Positions 45,102 through 53,178 of a DNA stretch of 64,000 bases are shown in pieces. Origin of the DNA: Pseudodesulfovibrio sediminis (lineage in GTDB: Bacteria > Desulfobacterota > Desulfovibrionia > Desulfovibrionales > Desulfovibrionaceae). The notes beneath the pieces are model-generated. The model ran no database searches. It was not told where the DNA came from and was given only the letters and a program-made list of their open reading frames with translations. The stretch is from NCBI RefSeq assembly GCF_020886695.1, contig NZ_AP024485.1, positions 1,993,001 to 2,057,000 on the forward strand. Direction: 5' to 3'. The first letter of the stretch is position 1. Each line of letters opens with the position of its first letter. The position numbers and the translations under genes were made by a program.

Positions 45102-45950
45102 CTACTCTTCGACCTTTTTGGCCCTGTAGCGGATGTACGCGTCACGGACGGCTGCGTACTTGTCCACAGCGCCTTCGGTCAAAGCTTCATACTCGTTGCC
45201 CTGAAGCTGAAGAGAAAGGGTGTTCAGGTTGCTGTAGGCTCTGATGGCGACAAATTCGAGGAAGGTGAACCGACCGTAGGTCAAGGGGTCCATATAGGCG
45301 TCACCAACCCAACCCACGGACTCGCGGATGGAGCTGGGACCGATCAACGGCCAGTACAGATACACGCCATGGCCAATACCGGCCTTGCCAAGAGTCTGGC
45401 CGAGACCGTCCGCTGTGGGCCGTTCCGGCTCCCAGTTTCGCGGCATGCCCCCGGTCACGTCACCGAAACCGAGCACACCGAACGAGGTATTGGCGATAAA
45501 CTTGGACGTCTCCATATAGGCGGCGTCGAATTTACCTGTCAGTATGTTGTTGACGAACCGAACAGGGAAAAGCAGATTGGTAAAGAAATTGTCCACCCAG
45601 CGGCGAGGTCTGACCGGAATCAGCCACGCGTACCCTTCGGCCACTGGTTTGAAGGCATTGAAATACAGGAAGTCGTTGATGTTGAACCAGGTCAGGTTCC
45701 AATAGTAAAGAGGATCGGCAACCAACTCTTCGTCGCTGTAGTCCGAGTCAAAGTCATCAAACTCGTCACCGCCCTCTCCGGTATCAACCGTCTGGGCCAG
45801 AAGAATCTGTTTCGGCGCGGTATCAGCAGCAAAAGAAGCCCCCGTCATTCCCAGAAGGAAGACGAGCACCAAGAGCGCTGCTGCCAATCGACAATCTGTT
45901 GAGATGCCTGTTTTCAAGAAATTACTGCCCCTCGCTCTTCTGAACTTCAT
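45102..45950 (-). CDS. mlaA: MlaA/VacJ family outer membrane lipid-transport protein, no lipobox
   Basis: A 282-residue VacJ family protein with WNLTWFNINDFLYFN, YLYWPLIGPSSIRESVG and YMDPLTYG. E. coli MlaA is a lipoprotein that removes surface phospholipids from the outer leaflet. Here the N-terminus has a normal signal peptide (LLVLVFLLGMTGASFA-AD) and no lipobox cysteine; the only nearby Cys precedes the hydrophobic core. It may insert through its ring helices alone. The start is unsure: an ATG at 45950 overlaps mlaC by 29 bases; a TTG at 45917 with GAGGGG upstream is the alternative. It comes last in mlaEFDCA. Confidence 0.88.
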   Translation of the reverse strand: MKFRRARGSNFLKTGISTDCRLAAALLVLVFLLGMTGASFAADTAPKQILLAQTVDTGEGGDEFDDFDSDYSDEELVADPLYYWNLTWFNINDFLYFNAFKPVAEGYAWLIPVRPRRWVDNFFTNLLFPVRFVNNILTGKFDAAYMETSKFIANTSFGVLGFGDVTGGMPRNWEPERPTADGLGQTLGKAGIGHGVYLYWPLIGPSSIRESVGWVGDAYMDPLTYGRFTFLEFVAIRAYSNLNTLSLQLQGNEYEALTEGAVDKYAAVRDAYIRYRAKKVEE

Positions 45951-46554
45951 CAATTTTTTCAACTTTTTCGTTGATCAAACGAAGCAAATCTTCCGGAGTG
46001 CCACTGTCCAGGACAGCGGAAAATTGGCTTCGATAATTCATCACCAGGCTCACACCTTCGGCGACGACATCGTATATCATCCACCTTCCATCTACGATTC
46101 TCAAGCGAAATTCAACAATTATTTTCTTATCTTTGTCAAAAATTTCGGTCAACACCTTAGCTTTTTTACCGGAAACGACCTCATTTTTGTACTCGATCCG
46201 CTGTCCTTCGTAGGCTGGAATCCTCTTCAGATAGGAACGTTCAAGCAGTCGAACAAAGGCGTTGGTCAAGTCCGTGCGCATCTGCGGACTCATGTCGAGC
46301 CAGGGTCTGCCAACGGCAAATTTCGTGACCAGGCCGAAATCAATAAACTGCTCAGCCACTTTCCTGAGTTCGGCAATGGCTTCGTCATGATGTTCGGGTT
46401 CCTGCATTTTCGGATCGGACAACATGGCAATGAGGTTGTCCATTCCTTCCTGAATCCTGGCTTTCGGGGTCTGCGCATCCTGTTCCTGTGCGGCAGCAGC
46501 GCCGACTAGGAGACACACCAAAACAAGAGTCAGTATCAGTTTCTTCATATGCAT
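45922..46554 (-). CDS. mlaC: MlaC periplasmic phospholipid-binding protein
   Basis: A 210-residue Ttg2D/MlaC-family protein with a signal peptide (MKKLILTLVLVCLLVG, cleavage near AAA-Q). Characteristic segments are GRPWLDMSPQMRTDLTNAFVRLLERSY and the lower part WMIYDVVAEGVSLVMNYRSQF. It ferries phospholipid between the outer membrane MlaA complex and the inner membrane MlaFEDB complex. AGGA lies six bases before the ATG at 46554. It sits 21 bases after mlaD. Confidence 0.93.
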   Translation of the reverse strand: MHMKKLILTLVLVCLLVGAAAAQEQDAQTPKARIQEGMDNLIAMLSDPKMQEPEHHDEAIAELRKVAEQFIDFGLVTKFAVGRPWLDMSPQMRTDLTNAFVRLLERSYLKRIPAYEGQRIEYKNEVVSGKKAKVLTEIFDKDKKIIVEFRLRIVDGRWMIYDVVAEGVSLVMNYRSQFSAVLDSGTPEDLLRLINEKVEKIDEVQKSEGQ

Positions 46555-46575
46555 ATATCTTCCTTAAATTCCAAC

Positions 46576-47013
46576 TTATATTTCACCAAAAGCAAACTTA
46601 CTGATCAAGGCTTCCAGATCAATTGCCGGCTGCGTGTCAAAGAGGGTATCACCGGGTTTGACCGGATCTCCCAGGCCGCCGGGCACGAGCTTCAGATATT
46701 TGTCACCGATCAGACCATTGGTCTTGATGGCTGCAATGGCGTCATCCGTGAGCTCCACCTCTTTGGAAACCATCATGGACACGACGGCCATGCCTTTCTT
46801 CTGATCCAGCCCGATATCACTGACAAACCCGATTTCAACACCATACATCTGAACCGGAGCATTGACCTTGAGGCCGGTAATATCCGAAAAACCCGCTTTG
46901 ACAAGATAGTATTTGTCCGAGAAGAGCTGCACATTGCCCAGTTTAACGGACATGTACACCACGGCCAACAGGCCCATAATCACAAAAATACCTACAGCGG
47001 TCTCTTTCTTCAT
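46576..47013 (-). CDS. mlaD: MlaD MCE-domain inner membrane anchor protein
   Basis: A 145-residue protein: one N-terminal transmembrane helix (about residues 6-25), then a single MCE domain with FSDITGLKVNAPVQMYGVEIG and IAAIKTNGLIGDKYLKLVPG. It forms the hexameric ring that handles lipid at the inner membrane complex. The chain is shorter than E. coli MlaD (about 183), because the C-terminal region ends soon after the MCE fold. The ATG at 47013 forms an ATGA overlap with mlaF and has AGGTG upstream, deciding the start. Confidence 0.93.
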   Translation of the reverse strand: MKKETAVGIFVIMGLLAVVYMSVKLGNVQLFSDKYYLVKAGFSDITGLKVNAPVQMYGVEIGFVSDIGLDQKKGMAVVSMMVSKEVELTDDAIAAIKTNGLIGDKYLKLVPGGLGDPVKPGDTLFDTQPAIDLEALISKFAFGEI

Positions 47014-47870
47014 TTTGAACACCTGTTATCCTTTCGGATCGTGGTTTTCACGTCAAGTACCTTATTGCAGTCGATTTTCATCATGGACGGGTCCAATGGA
47101 GGCAGGGTCAGCCTGGGGGCATCCCGCTCATCAGTGGTCCTGTCCAGGAAATTGCGCAGGTACGGATCGGTCGTTACTTCAAGCTCTTCCAGCGATCCCT
47201 GAAACAGGCATTTCGCCTCACCCAGGATGACCACATGATCAGCCAATGCGCGCATGCTCGCAAGGTCATGGGTGACGACGACCATAGTCATGTCAAAATG
47301 ACACATCATTTCAAGCAAGAGTTGGTCCAACTCTGCGGACATGACCGGATCCAGCCCGGAAGTGGGTTCGTCGCAATAGAGCACCTGCGGGTCCATGACC
47401 AGCGCGCGGGCCAATCCGGCCCGTTTCCGCATGCCCCCGGAAAGTTCGTTGGGATAGAGTTCCATGGCGTGTCCCAGCCCCACCAGCTCAAGGCGATCCT
47501 GCACAATGTGCATAATCTGCTCATCACCGAGCCGTGTATGCTCACGCAGAGGCAGAGCCACGTTGTCCTTGACCTTCAGAGACCCGAGCATGGCACCATC
47601 CTGAAAAAGCACGCCGGTACGCTGACGAATGCAGTGCATCTTCTTGCGCGACATCTGGCTGAGATCATTCTCACCCACGAAAATCTTACCGGAAATAGGC
47701 GGCTGGAGTTGCAGGATGTGCTTGATCACGGTGGACTTGCCGCAGCCGGAACCACCAACAATCATGGACAACTCTCCACCCGGAAAAGTAATATTCAGAT
47801 CACTGATAATGGGTTTGCCGCCATAGCCCACAGTCAGATTCTCAAGTCGTATACCCGGTGCAGATCCCAT
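47010..47870 (-). CDS. mlaF: MlaF ABC transporter ATPase
   Basis: A 286-residue ATP-binding subunit of the lipid transporter. Walker A GGSGCGKST, Q-loop VLFQDGAM, signature LSGGMRKR, Walker B LYCDEPTSGLDP and the switch His in VVTHDLAS are all present. It drives lipid movement with the MlaE permease. It lies nine bases after mlaE and overlaps mlaD by four bases. The extra C-terminal 30 residues (after TTDERDAP) are longer than in most MlaF and unassigned. Confidence 0.95.
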   Translation of the reverse strand: MGSAPGIRLENLTVGYGGKPIISDLNITFPGGELSMIVGGSGCGKSTVIKHILQLQPPISGKIFVGENDLSQMSRKKMHCIRQRTGVLFQDGAMLGSLKVKDNVALPLREHTRLGDEQIMHIVQDRLELVGLGHAMELYPNELSGGMRKRAGLARALVMDPQVLYCDEPTSGLDPVMSAELDQLLLEMMCHFDMTMVVVTHDLASMRALADHVVILGEAKCLFQGSLEELEVTTDPYLRNFLDRTTDERDAPRLTLPPLDPSMMKIDCNKVLDVKTTIRKDNRCSK

Positions 47871-47879
47871 AGTTCACCA

Positions 47880-48686
47880 TTACCACAGCAAGGAGGTCAA
47901 AAGATAATCCGCAGCAAGGATGGCAACACACGACTTGACCACGGCATTGGTCGTGGACTGGCTGACGCCCTCGGGACCGGCATGCCCGGAACGGAGGTGC
48001 GTGTAATATCCTTCAAAGCAGCAGATGGTGCAGACCACCAGGCCGAACACAATGGACTTGATAAACCCGCCTTCGATGTCGCTCCAATTCAGCGAACCAT
48101 CCACGCGGGCCCAGTACACACCGGCATTGGCTCCCAGCAGTTTGACACCGGTCAGCCACCCGCCCCACAGGGCGATAAGATTGAAAAATGCGGTCAGCAA
48201 CGGAAAGCTGATGATACAGGCGGCCAACTTCGGAGCCACCAGATAGCGCATGGGGTTGATGTCCATAATGGTCAGGGCATCGATCTGCTCCGAGATGCGC
48301 ATGACCCCGATCTCGGCGGTCATGGCCGAACCGGCCCGACCGGTGAGCATGATGGCGGAGAGCACCGGCGCAAGCTCGCGAACCATGGACAAGGCAACGC
48401 CAGCGCCCAAAAAGCCGTCCGCACCAAAGGCGGACAGGGCAAAATAGAGCTGCATGCCCATGACCATGCCGGAGAACAGCCCGATGAGAGCGATGACCGA
48501 GATGGACTGGACACCGATAAAATATATCTGCCGGACGATCTTGTGGAACTGGCCCCATCCGGCAAACACCAGACGCAAGGCATCGAGGAAAAAGAGGAAG
48601 AGACCTCCCGCTTCGTCCACAACGTTCCTGCATATCTTGCAGGGGAAAATTTTCGGCATCGCTATTTCACGAACTTTTTCTGCCAT
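47880..48686 (-). CDS. mlaE: MlaE lipid transporter permease
   Basis: A 268-residue inner membrane protein with the MlaE/YrbE fold: VQSISVIALIGLFSGMVMGMQ, the RELAPVLSAIMLTGRAGSAMTAEIG motif region and the GFIKSIVFG turn, plus five to six membrane helices. It is first in the mla operon, preceded by a candidate promoter. The N-terminal 35 residues include an unusual CKICRNVVDEAGG segment with two Cys. Start ATG 48686; GGGGAGACG lies upstream. Confidence 0.94.
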   Translation of the reverse strand: MAEKVREIAMPKIFPCKICRNVVDEAGGLFLFFLDALRLVFAGWGQFHKIVRQIYFIGVQSISVIALIGLFSGMVMGMQLYFALSAFGADGFLGAGVALSMVRELAPVLSAIMLTGRAGSAMTAEIGVMRISEQIDALTIMDINPMRYLVAPKLAACIISFPLLTAFFNLIALWGGWLTGVKLLGANAGVYWARVDGSLNWSDIEGGFIKSIVFGLVVCTICCFEGYYTHLRSGHAGPEGVSQSTTNAVVKSCVAILAADYLLTSLLW

Positions 48687-48729
48687 CGTCTCCCCGCTCC
48701 AGCGGATTGAGTTACCTATTAAAGATTAA

Positions 48730-48757
48730 AAAATATAAGCTTCCGCTATGTACTCAA
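48730..48757 (-). promoter_or_regulatory. Candidate promoter of the mla operon
   Basis: On the minus strand TTGAGT (48752-48757) and TATTTT (48730-48735) are 16 bases apart, 44 bases before mlaE. Confidence 0.4.
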
Positions 48758-48835
48758 TTCATACTTCTTCTGCAAGTAGGTTACCATTACTGATAGATAG
48801 AATGAATCGTTTTCTGTCCTTTGTCGGCAAAAAAT

Positions 48836-49450
48836 CTATTTTTTCTTGTTCTTGCCATTTTTCCGAATCCACCACTCAGGGTCCGGCCCCAGAAACCACC
48901 AATCCTTGTGGTCCGTTTTGGTAATGGCTTCAGCTATTTCCTGCCCCCACTGGGTACGAACCCGCTGCACGGCGCTTTCCAGCCATTGTCCGGCATAGGC
49001 GTTGCCCATGTCGAACTCTTCCTTGAGAATAAGGATGAAATCGAGTTGATCCGCATCCTGAGCCAACCGGGCTTCCAGAGTCACGGTCTCTTCCAGCTCA
49101 TCCCAGTACCCCAGGATATCCTCTTCCAATCCCGTCCCGCCCGTGGCGTGTTTGAGCGCCTGAACCCGGTCGGAGTTGTTGTAGATACGGTTCACGTAAT
49201 TGAAATCGCCGGTACGCGCCTCGTGCAGATCATGAAACAGACACATGTACGTGGTCCTGGCCACATCCGCGTCCGCCATCAACGCCAGAACGTGACCGAT
49301 GACCGCTGTTCGAAAGGAATGCTCTGCCACTGTCTCGCTGCCGGTCCCCAAAAACTGGTATCCCGTGCGCGGTGTTTTTCGCAGCATGCCGCATTCATTA
49401 AAAAAATCCACAATGCGCGTCAGTTTGTCGCGCCCTTTCATATTTTCCAT
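48836..49450 (-). CDS. HD-domain hydrolase (YfbR/HDDC2-like 5'-nucleotidase)
   Basis: A 204-residue protein with the HD layout of YfbR/HDDC2: AEHSFRTAV (first His), LFHDLHEARTGD (HD pair plus Glu), and the late Asp in AQDADQLDFIL. The family removes phosphate from deoxynucleoside monophosphates (known for YfbR). GAGG lies five bases before the ATG at 49450; the frame reads further upstream through the tautomerase gene, which is out of frame. It ends in a lysine-rich tail (RKNGKNKKK). It is the last gene of the argJ-tautomerase-HD unit. Confidence 0.88.
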   Translation of the reverse strand: MENMKGRDKLTRIVDFFNECGMLRKTPRTGYQFLGTGSETVAEHSFRTAVIGHVLALMADADVARTTYMCLFHDLHEARTGDFNYVNRIYNNSDRVQALKHATGGTGLEEDILGYWDELEETVTLEARLAQDADQLDFILILKEEFDMGNAYAGQWLESAVQRVRTQWGQEIAEAITKTDHKDWWFLGPDPEWWIRKNGKNKKK

Positions 49451-49461
49451 CAGGTCCTCGG

Positions 49462-49659
49462 TTACGTGTCTGGAAACCGCTCGGAACAGAGTTCTCCTGC
49501 GGCGCCCCAGTTTTCCTTGGGGACTTCTTCTATAATGACTGTCACGGCTTCGGGCGGGCAGTCGAGGATACGCACGGACTCGCGGGTCAGGACCTCGACA
49601 AAGTCGCGCTTCTGTTCCCTGGATATCCCGGCCCAGGTTTCCACTCTGAGTATGGGCAT
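49462..49659 (-). CDS. 4-oxalocrotonate tautomerase family protein
   Basis: A 65-residue protein with the family's essential amino-terminal proline (MPILRVETW), VTVIIEEVPKENWG, and the usual 60-70 residue length. Proline acts as a general base after methionine removal. Catalytic partners vary, and the natural substrate is unknown. It lies nine bases after argJ and 11 before the HD hydrolase. Confidence 0.9.
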   Translation of the reverse strand: MPILRVETWAGISREQKRDFVEVLTRESVRILDCPPEAVTVIIEEVPKENWGAAGELCSERFPDT

Positions 49660-49668
49660 GCCTTTCTC

Positions 49669-50850
49669 CTAGCTCCGATAGTCCGCATTGATGCTGATAT
49701 ATTCTCTGGTCAGATCGCTGGCCAGCAGGCGGCACGCGCCGGGACCGGTGCCCAGCTCGATACCGATGACGATGTCCCGCTTGCGCATTATGGGACCGAG
49801 CAGATCATCCATATCGCCGGGTTCGGGGGTACCATTCTGGAAGACAAGCACACCGCCGATCTCAAGCTTGAGGTCCTCGGCCGCAAACTCCGCACCCGAG
49901 TAACCGGCCGCGCAGATGATCCGGCCCCAGTTGGGGTCCGAGCCGAAGAGCGCGGTCTTGACCAGCGGCGAATTGCCCACGGCCCGCGCCACCAGCTCGG
50001 CGTCCGCATCCGACTGAGCGCCGGAGACTTCGATAAAGGCGACCTTGGTACCGCCTTCCGCATCCATGACGATCTTGTATGCCAGCTCTTCAAGGACCGT
50101 ATGCAGCGCACCGCGCAACAGTTCACGATCTTCATCGGTAGCGACGTCCACACCGGAGGCACCGTTGGCCAGGGCAATGACAGAATCATTGGTGGAGGTG
50201 TCGCCGTCAATGGTCACGCGGTTGATGGTCCGATCCACACAATCCACCAGCATGGCTTTCCAGGCAGCGGCGTCAATGGCGGCATCACAGGTAATGAAAG
50301 ACAGCATGGTCGCCATTTTCGGGGAAATCATGCCCGCGCCTTTGCACATGCCGAGCAGGCGCACATCGCCCCCTGCCAGCGAGACCGTCACACCGGCCAG
50401 CTTGTGCACCGTGTCCGTAGTCATGATCGCCTTGGCCGTGTTTTCGGCAGAGTCTACGGTCATGGACTGGGCCAGACCGGGCATGGCCGCCTCCCACTTG
50501 TCCATATCAAACTGTGCGCCGATAACCCCTGTGGAGGCGGGCAGCAGTTCGTCAGCCGGGACATCAAGCGCCTTGGCAGCCAGATTCAGGGTCTCGCGAC
50601 AATTGGCGCGTCCCAGGTCGCCGGTGCAGGCATTGGCCTGTCCCGAGTTGATCAGAAAGCCGGAAAATTTTCGGCCCGTATTCAGCATTTCCTGACATTG
50701 CAGGACCGGTGCTGCCTTGAATTTATTGGTGGTGAACACGCCTGCGGCCACAGCCGGGGTGTCGCTGACGATGGCTCCCAGATCAAGCTTGCCCTGCTTC
50801 TTGAAGGAAGCAGCCACGGCGCCGAACCGGTATCCCTTGGGTATATTCAT
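49669..50850 (-). CDS. argJ: Bifunctional ornithine acetyltransferase / N-acetylglutamate synthase
   Basis: A 393-residue protein of the ArgJ family. It runs the arginine acetyl cycle by moving acetyl from N-acetylornithine to glutamate. The autoproteolysis motif is KMATMLSF, where cleavage exposes the nucleophilic threonine, and GDTSTNDS is the other conserved block. The N-terminus MNIPKGYRFGAVAASF is typical. Whether it also makes acetylglutamate from acetyl-CoA cannot be told from sequence alone. The gene is first in a three-gene operon. Confidence 0.94.
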   Translation of the reverse strand: MNIPKGYRFGAVAASFKKQGKLDLGAIVSDTPAVAAGVFTTNKFKAAPVLQCQEMLNTGRKFSGFLINSGQANACTGDLGRANCRETLNLAAKALDVPADELLPASTGVIGAQFDMDKWEAAMPGLAQSMTVDSAENTAKAIMTTDTVHKLAGVTVSLAGGDVRLLGMCKGAGMISPKMATMLSFITCDAAIDAAAWKAMLVDCVDRTINRVTIDGDTSTNDSVIALANGASGVDVATDEDRELLRGALHTVLEELAYKIVMDAEGGTKVAFIEVSGAQSDADAELVARAVGNSPLVKTALFGSDPNWGRIICAAGYSGAEFAAEDLKLEIGGVLVFQNGTPEPGDMDDLLGPIMRKRDIVIGIELGTGPGACRLLASDLTREYISINADYRS

Positions 50851-50969
50851 TGTCGGTACTCCAAAACAGGTATTTCTCTACAGTGCCCATGCCATACCGC
50901 AGAGTTGCCCAAGTGGAAAGAGGGAATCCGTTGCCAGGATCCCGACCAGGGTGTACTGACTCAATTGAA

Positions 50970-51704
50970 ATGGAACCACTCATCATCGCCTGCATCCTTG
51001 CCACCTTTTTCTTCGCCGCCTTTCTCAAAGGCACGGCAGGTCTCGGTTTCGCCACCACCTGCCTGGGCATCATGGCCACCTATATCGACCTGCGGCTGGC
51101 CATCCCGCTGGTCATCATCCCTTCCCTGATCTCCAACACGATGGTCATGATAGACGCGGGCGGCTTCGTGACCATCTTCAAGCGCTTCCGGATTCTGTAC
51201 GCCACCTGCATCCCCGGACTCATACTCGGTCTCTGGATACTCGGCAGCGGAGACACCGTCCTGCCCCGGACCGTGCTTGGTGTGTCCATGGTCCTCTACG
51301 GAAGCTGGGGCCTGTGGGGCGGTACCGCGCGCCTTGAGCACTCGCCACTGCTGGATTCGACGATCGGGCTGCTGACCGGACTGGTCAACGGCCTGACCGG
51401 CTCACAGATCATGCCCATCCTGCCCTACCTCATGTCACTGGACATCACCAAGGACGAGCTGGTTCAGGCCATCAACACCTCGTTCACCATCTCAAGCCTG
51501 ATCATGCTGTTGGGGCTTGGCAAACTGGGGCTGGTCAACACCGAAGTCATGCTCATCTCCGCAGTGGGCACTCTCCCTGTCGGAGCGGGCATATGGCTTG
51601 GCGGTCGCGTGCGACGCATCCTGCCCGAAGCCGTCTTTCGCAAAGTGATGCTGACCATGATCACCCTGCTCGGCCTCGGCCTCGTGGTTCGTGCCATACT
51701 GTAA
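50970..51704 (+). CDS. TauE/SafE-family membrane permease
   Basis: A 244-residue protein with about seven membrane helices and the duplicated pattern of the TauE/SafE (DUF81) family: FAAFLKGTAGLGFATTCLG in the first half and GLLTGLVNGLTGSQIMP in the second. Members export sulfite, sulfoacetate or similar anions; the substrate here is not known. I choose the ATG at 50970, since the family N-terminal helix starts there, although there is no strong ribosome binding site. Confidence 0.88.
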   Translation: MEPLIIACILATFFFAAFLKGTAGLGFATTCLGIMATYIDLRLAIPLVIIPSLISNTMVMIDAGGFVTIFKRFRILYATCIPGLILGLWILGSGDTVLPRTVLGVSMVLYGSWGLWGGTARLEHSPLLDSTIGLLTGLVNGLTGSQIMPILPYLMSLDITKDELVQAINTSFTISSLIMLLGLGKLGLVNTEVMLISAVGTLPVGAGIWLGGRVRRILPEAVFRKVMLTMITLLGLGLVVRAIL

Positions 51705-51767
51705 CTCTTGCAATAAGAACACTGACAGTGCATTCTTGTGCTGAATTCGAACTCCAAGGAGCTTCCC

Positions 51768-52244
51768 ATGCGCCTCTCAAATCTTCGCCTTTTTCTGGCC
51801 CTGGCCCTCAGCCTCTGTCTGGTCATGCCCGCTTTTGCAGGACGCCAGCTGAACAAGGCCAACGGCCAGACCGTATATGTTCCGGTGTATTCGCACATCT
51901 ACCAGGGCATCAAAGGCAGACCGTACAACCTGTCCGCCCTGCTCTCCATCCGCAATGTGGACGCAATGCATTCCATCGTGGTGACGTCTGTCAAATATTA
52001 CGATTCCCAAGGCGTGGTCGTGAAGGAACATATTGTTGAACCGATGGTCATCGGTCCCATGTCTACAGGGGAATTCCATGTCCCGGAACGCGACATTTCC
52101 GGTGGCTCCGGCGCAAACTTCACGGTCAAGTGGAAAGGCACAGACACGGTCACGACTCCCATCATCCAGGCCGTCATGATCGGCACGGCCTCCACGCTGG
52201 GCATCTCTTTTGTCTGCGACGGTGTGGTCGTCGAAGAAGATTAA
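51768..52244 (+). CDS. DUF3124-family exported protein
   Basis: A 158-residue protein with a signal peptide (MRLSNLRLFLALALSLCLVMPAF, cleavage near AFA-G) and the DUF3124 block starting TVYVPVYSHIYQG, then LLSIRNVDAMHS and VKYYDSQG. The function of this family is unknown. AAGGAG lies upstream of the ATG at 51768. It follows the permease by 63 bases on the same strand. Confidence 0.85.
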   Translation: MRLSNLRLFLALALSLCLVMPAFAGRQLNKANGQTVYVPVYSHIYQGIKGRPYNLSALLSIRNVDAMHSIVVTSVKYYDSQGVVVKEHIVEPMVIGPMSTGEFHVPERDISGGSGANFTVKWKGTDTVTTPIIQAVMIGTASTLGISFVCDGVVVEED

Positions 52245-52295
52245 TCCTTACAGTGCGAGCATACGGACTCGGGCTGACCGGACGGAACGAACTCG

Positions 52296-53174
52296 CTAGA
52301 GAATGCGCAGGTTTTCAGGCATTTCCGGCATGGCGCCGGGCTGACCGCAGACAAAGGCCGCCACGTCCGTGGCCCTTCGATTGATCGCATCCAATGACCA
52401 GCCGGAGAGATATCCCAGCACCAGCGCAGCGGTAAAGGCATCCCCCGCCCCGATGGTGTCCACCACCCTGGTGGGCTGGCCCGGCAGATCAGACACGCCT
52501 TCACGAGAAAGAAGCAGGCTCCCCTTCTCCCCACGGGTCAAGACGGCCAGACGCAGATCATAGGTCTCCCGCAACGCCGCCAGCGCATCCTGCTCATCCG
52601 CAGGCAGTGCGAACATTTCCGCAACGAGGGAGAGTTCGTCATCATTGATTTTGAGGACATCGGCCAGCCCGAGGGAAGACTCGATGATCTCCCTTGAATA
52701 AAAGTGCTGCCGCAGATTGATGTCATACACCTTGAGCGCACCCTGTGCGGCGTCAAGAAATGTCTGCACGGCAGAGCGGGATGTGGCAGAACGCTGGGCC
52801 AGCGTACCAAAACAGACCGCATCCGCCTTGGCGGCCAACGACAGGGCCAGGTCATCCATGCCCATGAAATCCCAGGCCACGTCATCCGGAAAAACATAGG
52901 TGGCCACGCCCTTGTCATCCACCAGCGCATCCACCGTGCCGGTGGGGTGCTCCGGGTCCACGGCAACCGCGTCGACGATCACCCCTTTTGCGACCAGAAT
53001 GGAGAGCGCTTCACGACCCAGGGCGTCATCACCCAATCGGGAAACAGGCACCCCTGCGCCGCCGAGCGCATTGACCTGATAGGCGAAGTTGGCGGGCGCA
53101 CCGCCGAGCAGCCGTGTGTCGGGCAACACATCCCAGAGAATCTCGCCGAGACCGATGGCAAGGAAATGTTTCAT
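52296..53174 (-). CDS. PfkB-family carbohydrate kinase (fructokinase-like)
   Basis: A 292-residue ribokinase-family enzyme. The sugar-site GLGEILWDVLP, GGAPANFAYQ and the signature DTIGAGDAFTAAL with its catalytic Asp are intact. The N-terminal arrangement resembles bacterial fructokinases. The phosphate acceptor is likely a ketose sugar such as fructose, but this is an inference. The ATG at 53174 starts four bases after the TPR gene ends, so the two are co-transcribed. A longer apparent frame from 53858 is a read-through of the overlapping TPR gene in another frame. Confidence 0.9.
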   Translation of the reverse strand: MKHFLAIGLGEILWDVLPDTRLLGGAPANFAYQVNALGGAGVPVSRLGDDALGREALSILVAKGVIVDAVAVDPEHPTGTVDALVDDKGVATYVFPDDVAWDFMGMDDLALSLAAKADAVCFGTLAQRSATSRSAVQTFLDAAQGALKVYDINLRQHFYSREIIESSLGLADVLKINDDELSLVAEMFALPADEQDALAALRETYDLRLAVLTRGEKGSLLLSREGVSDLPGQPTRVVDTIGAGDAFTAALVLGYLSGWSLDAINRRATDVAAFVCGQPGAMPEMPENLRIL

Positions 53175-53178
53175 TCGA

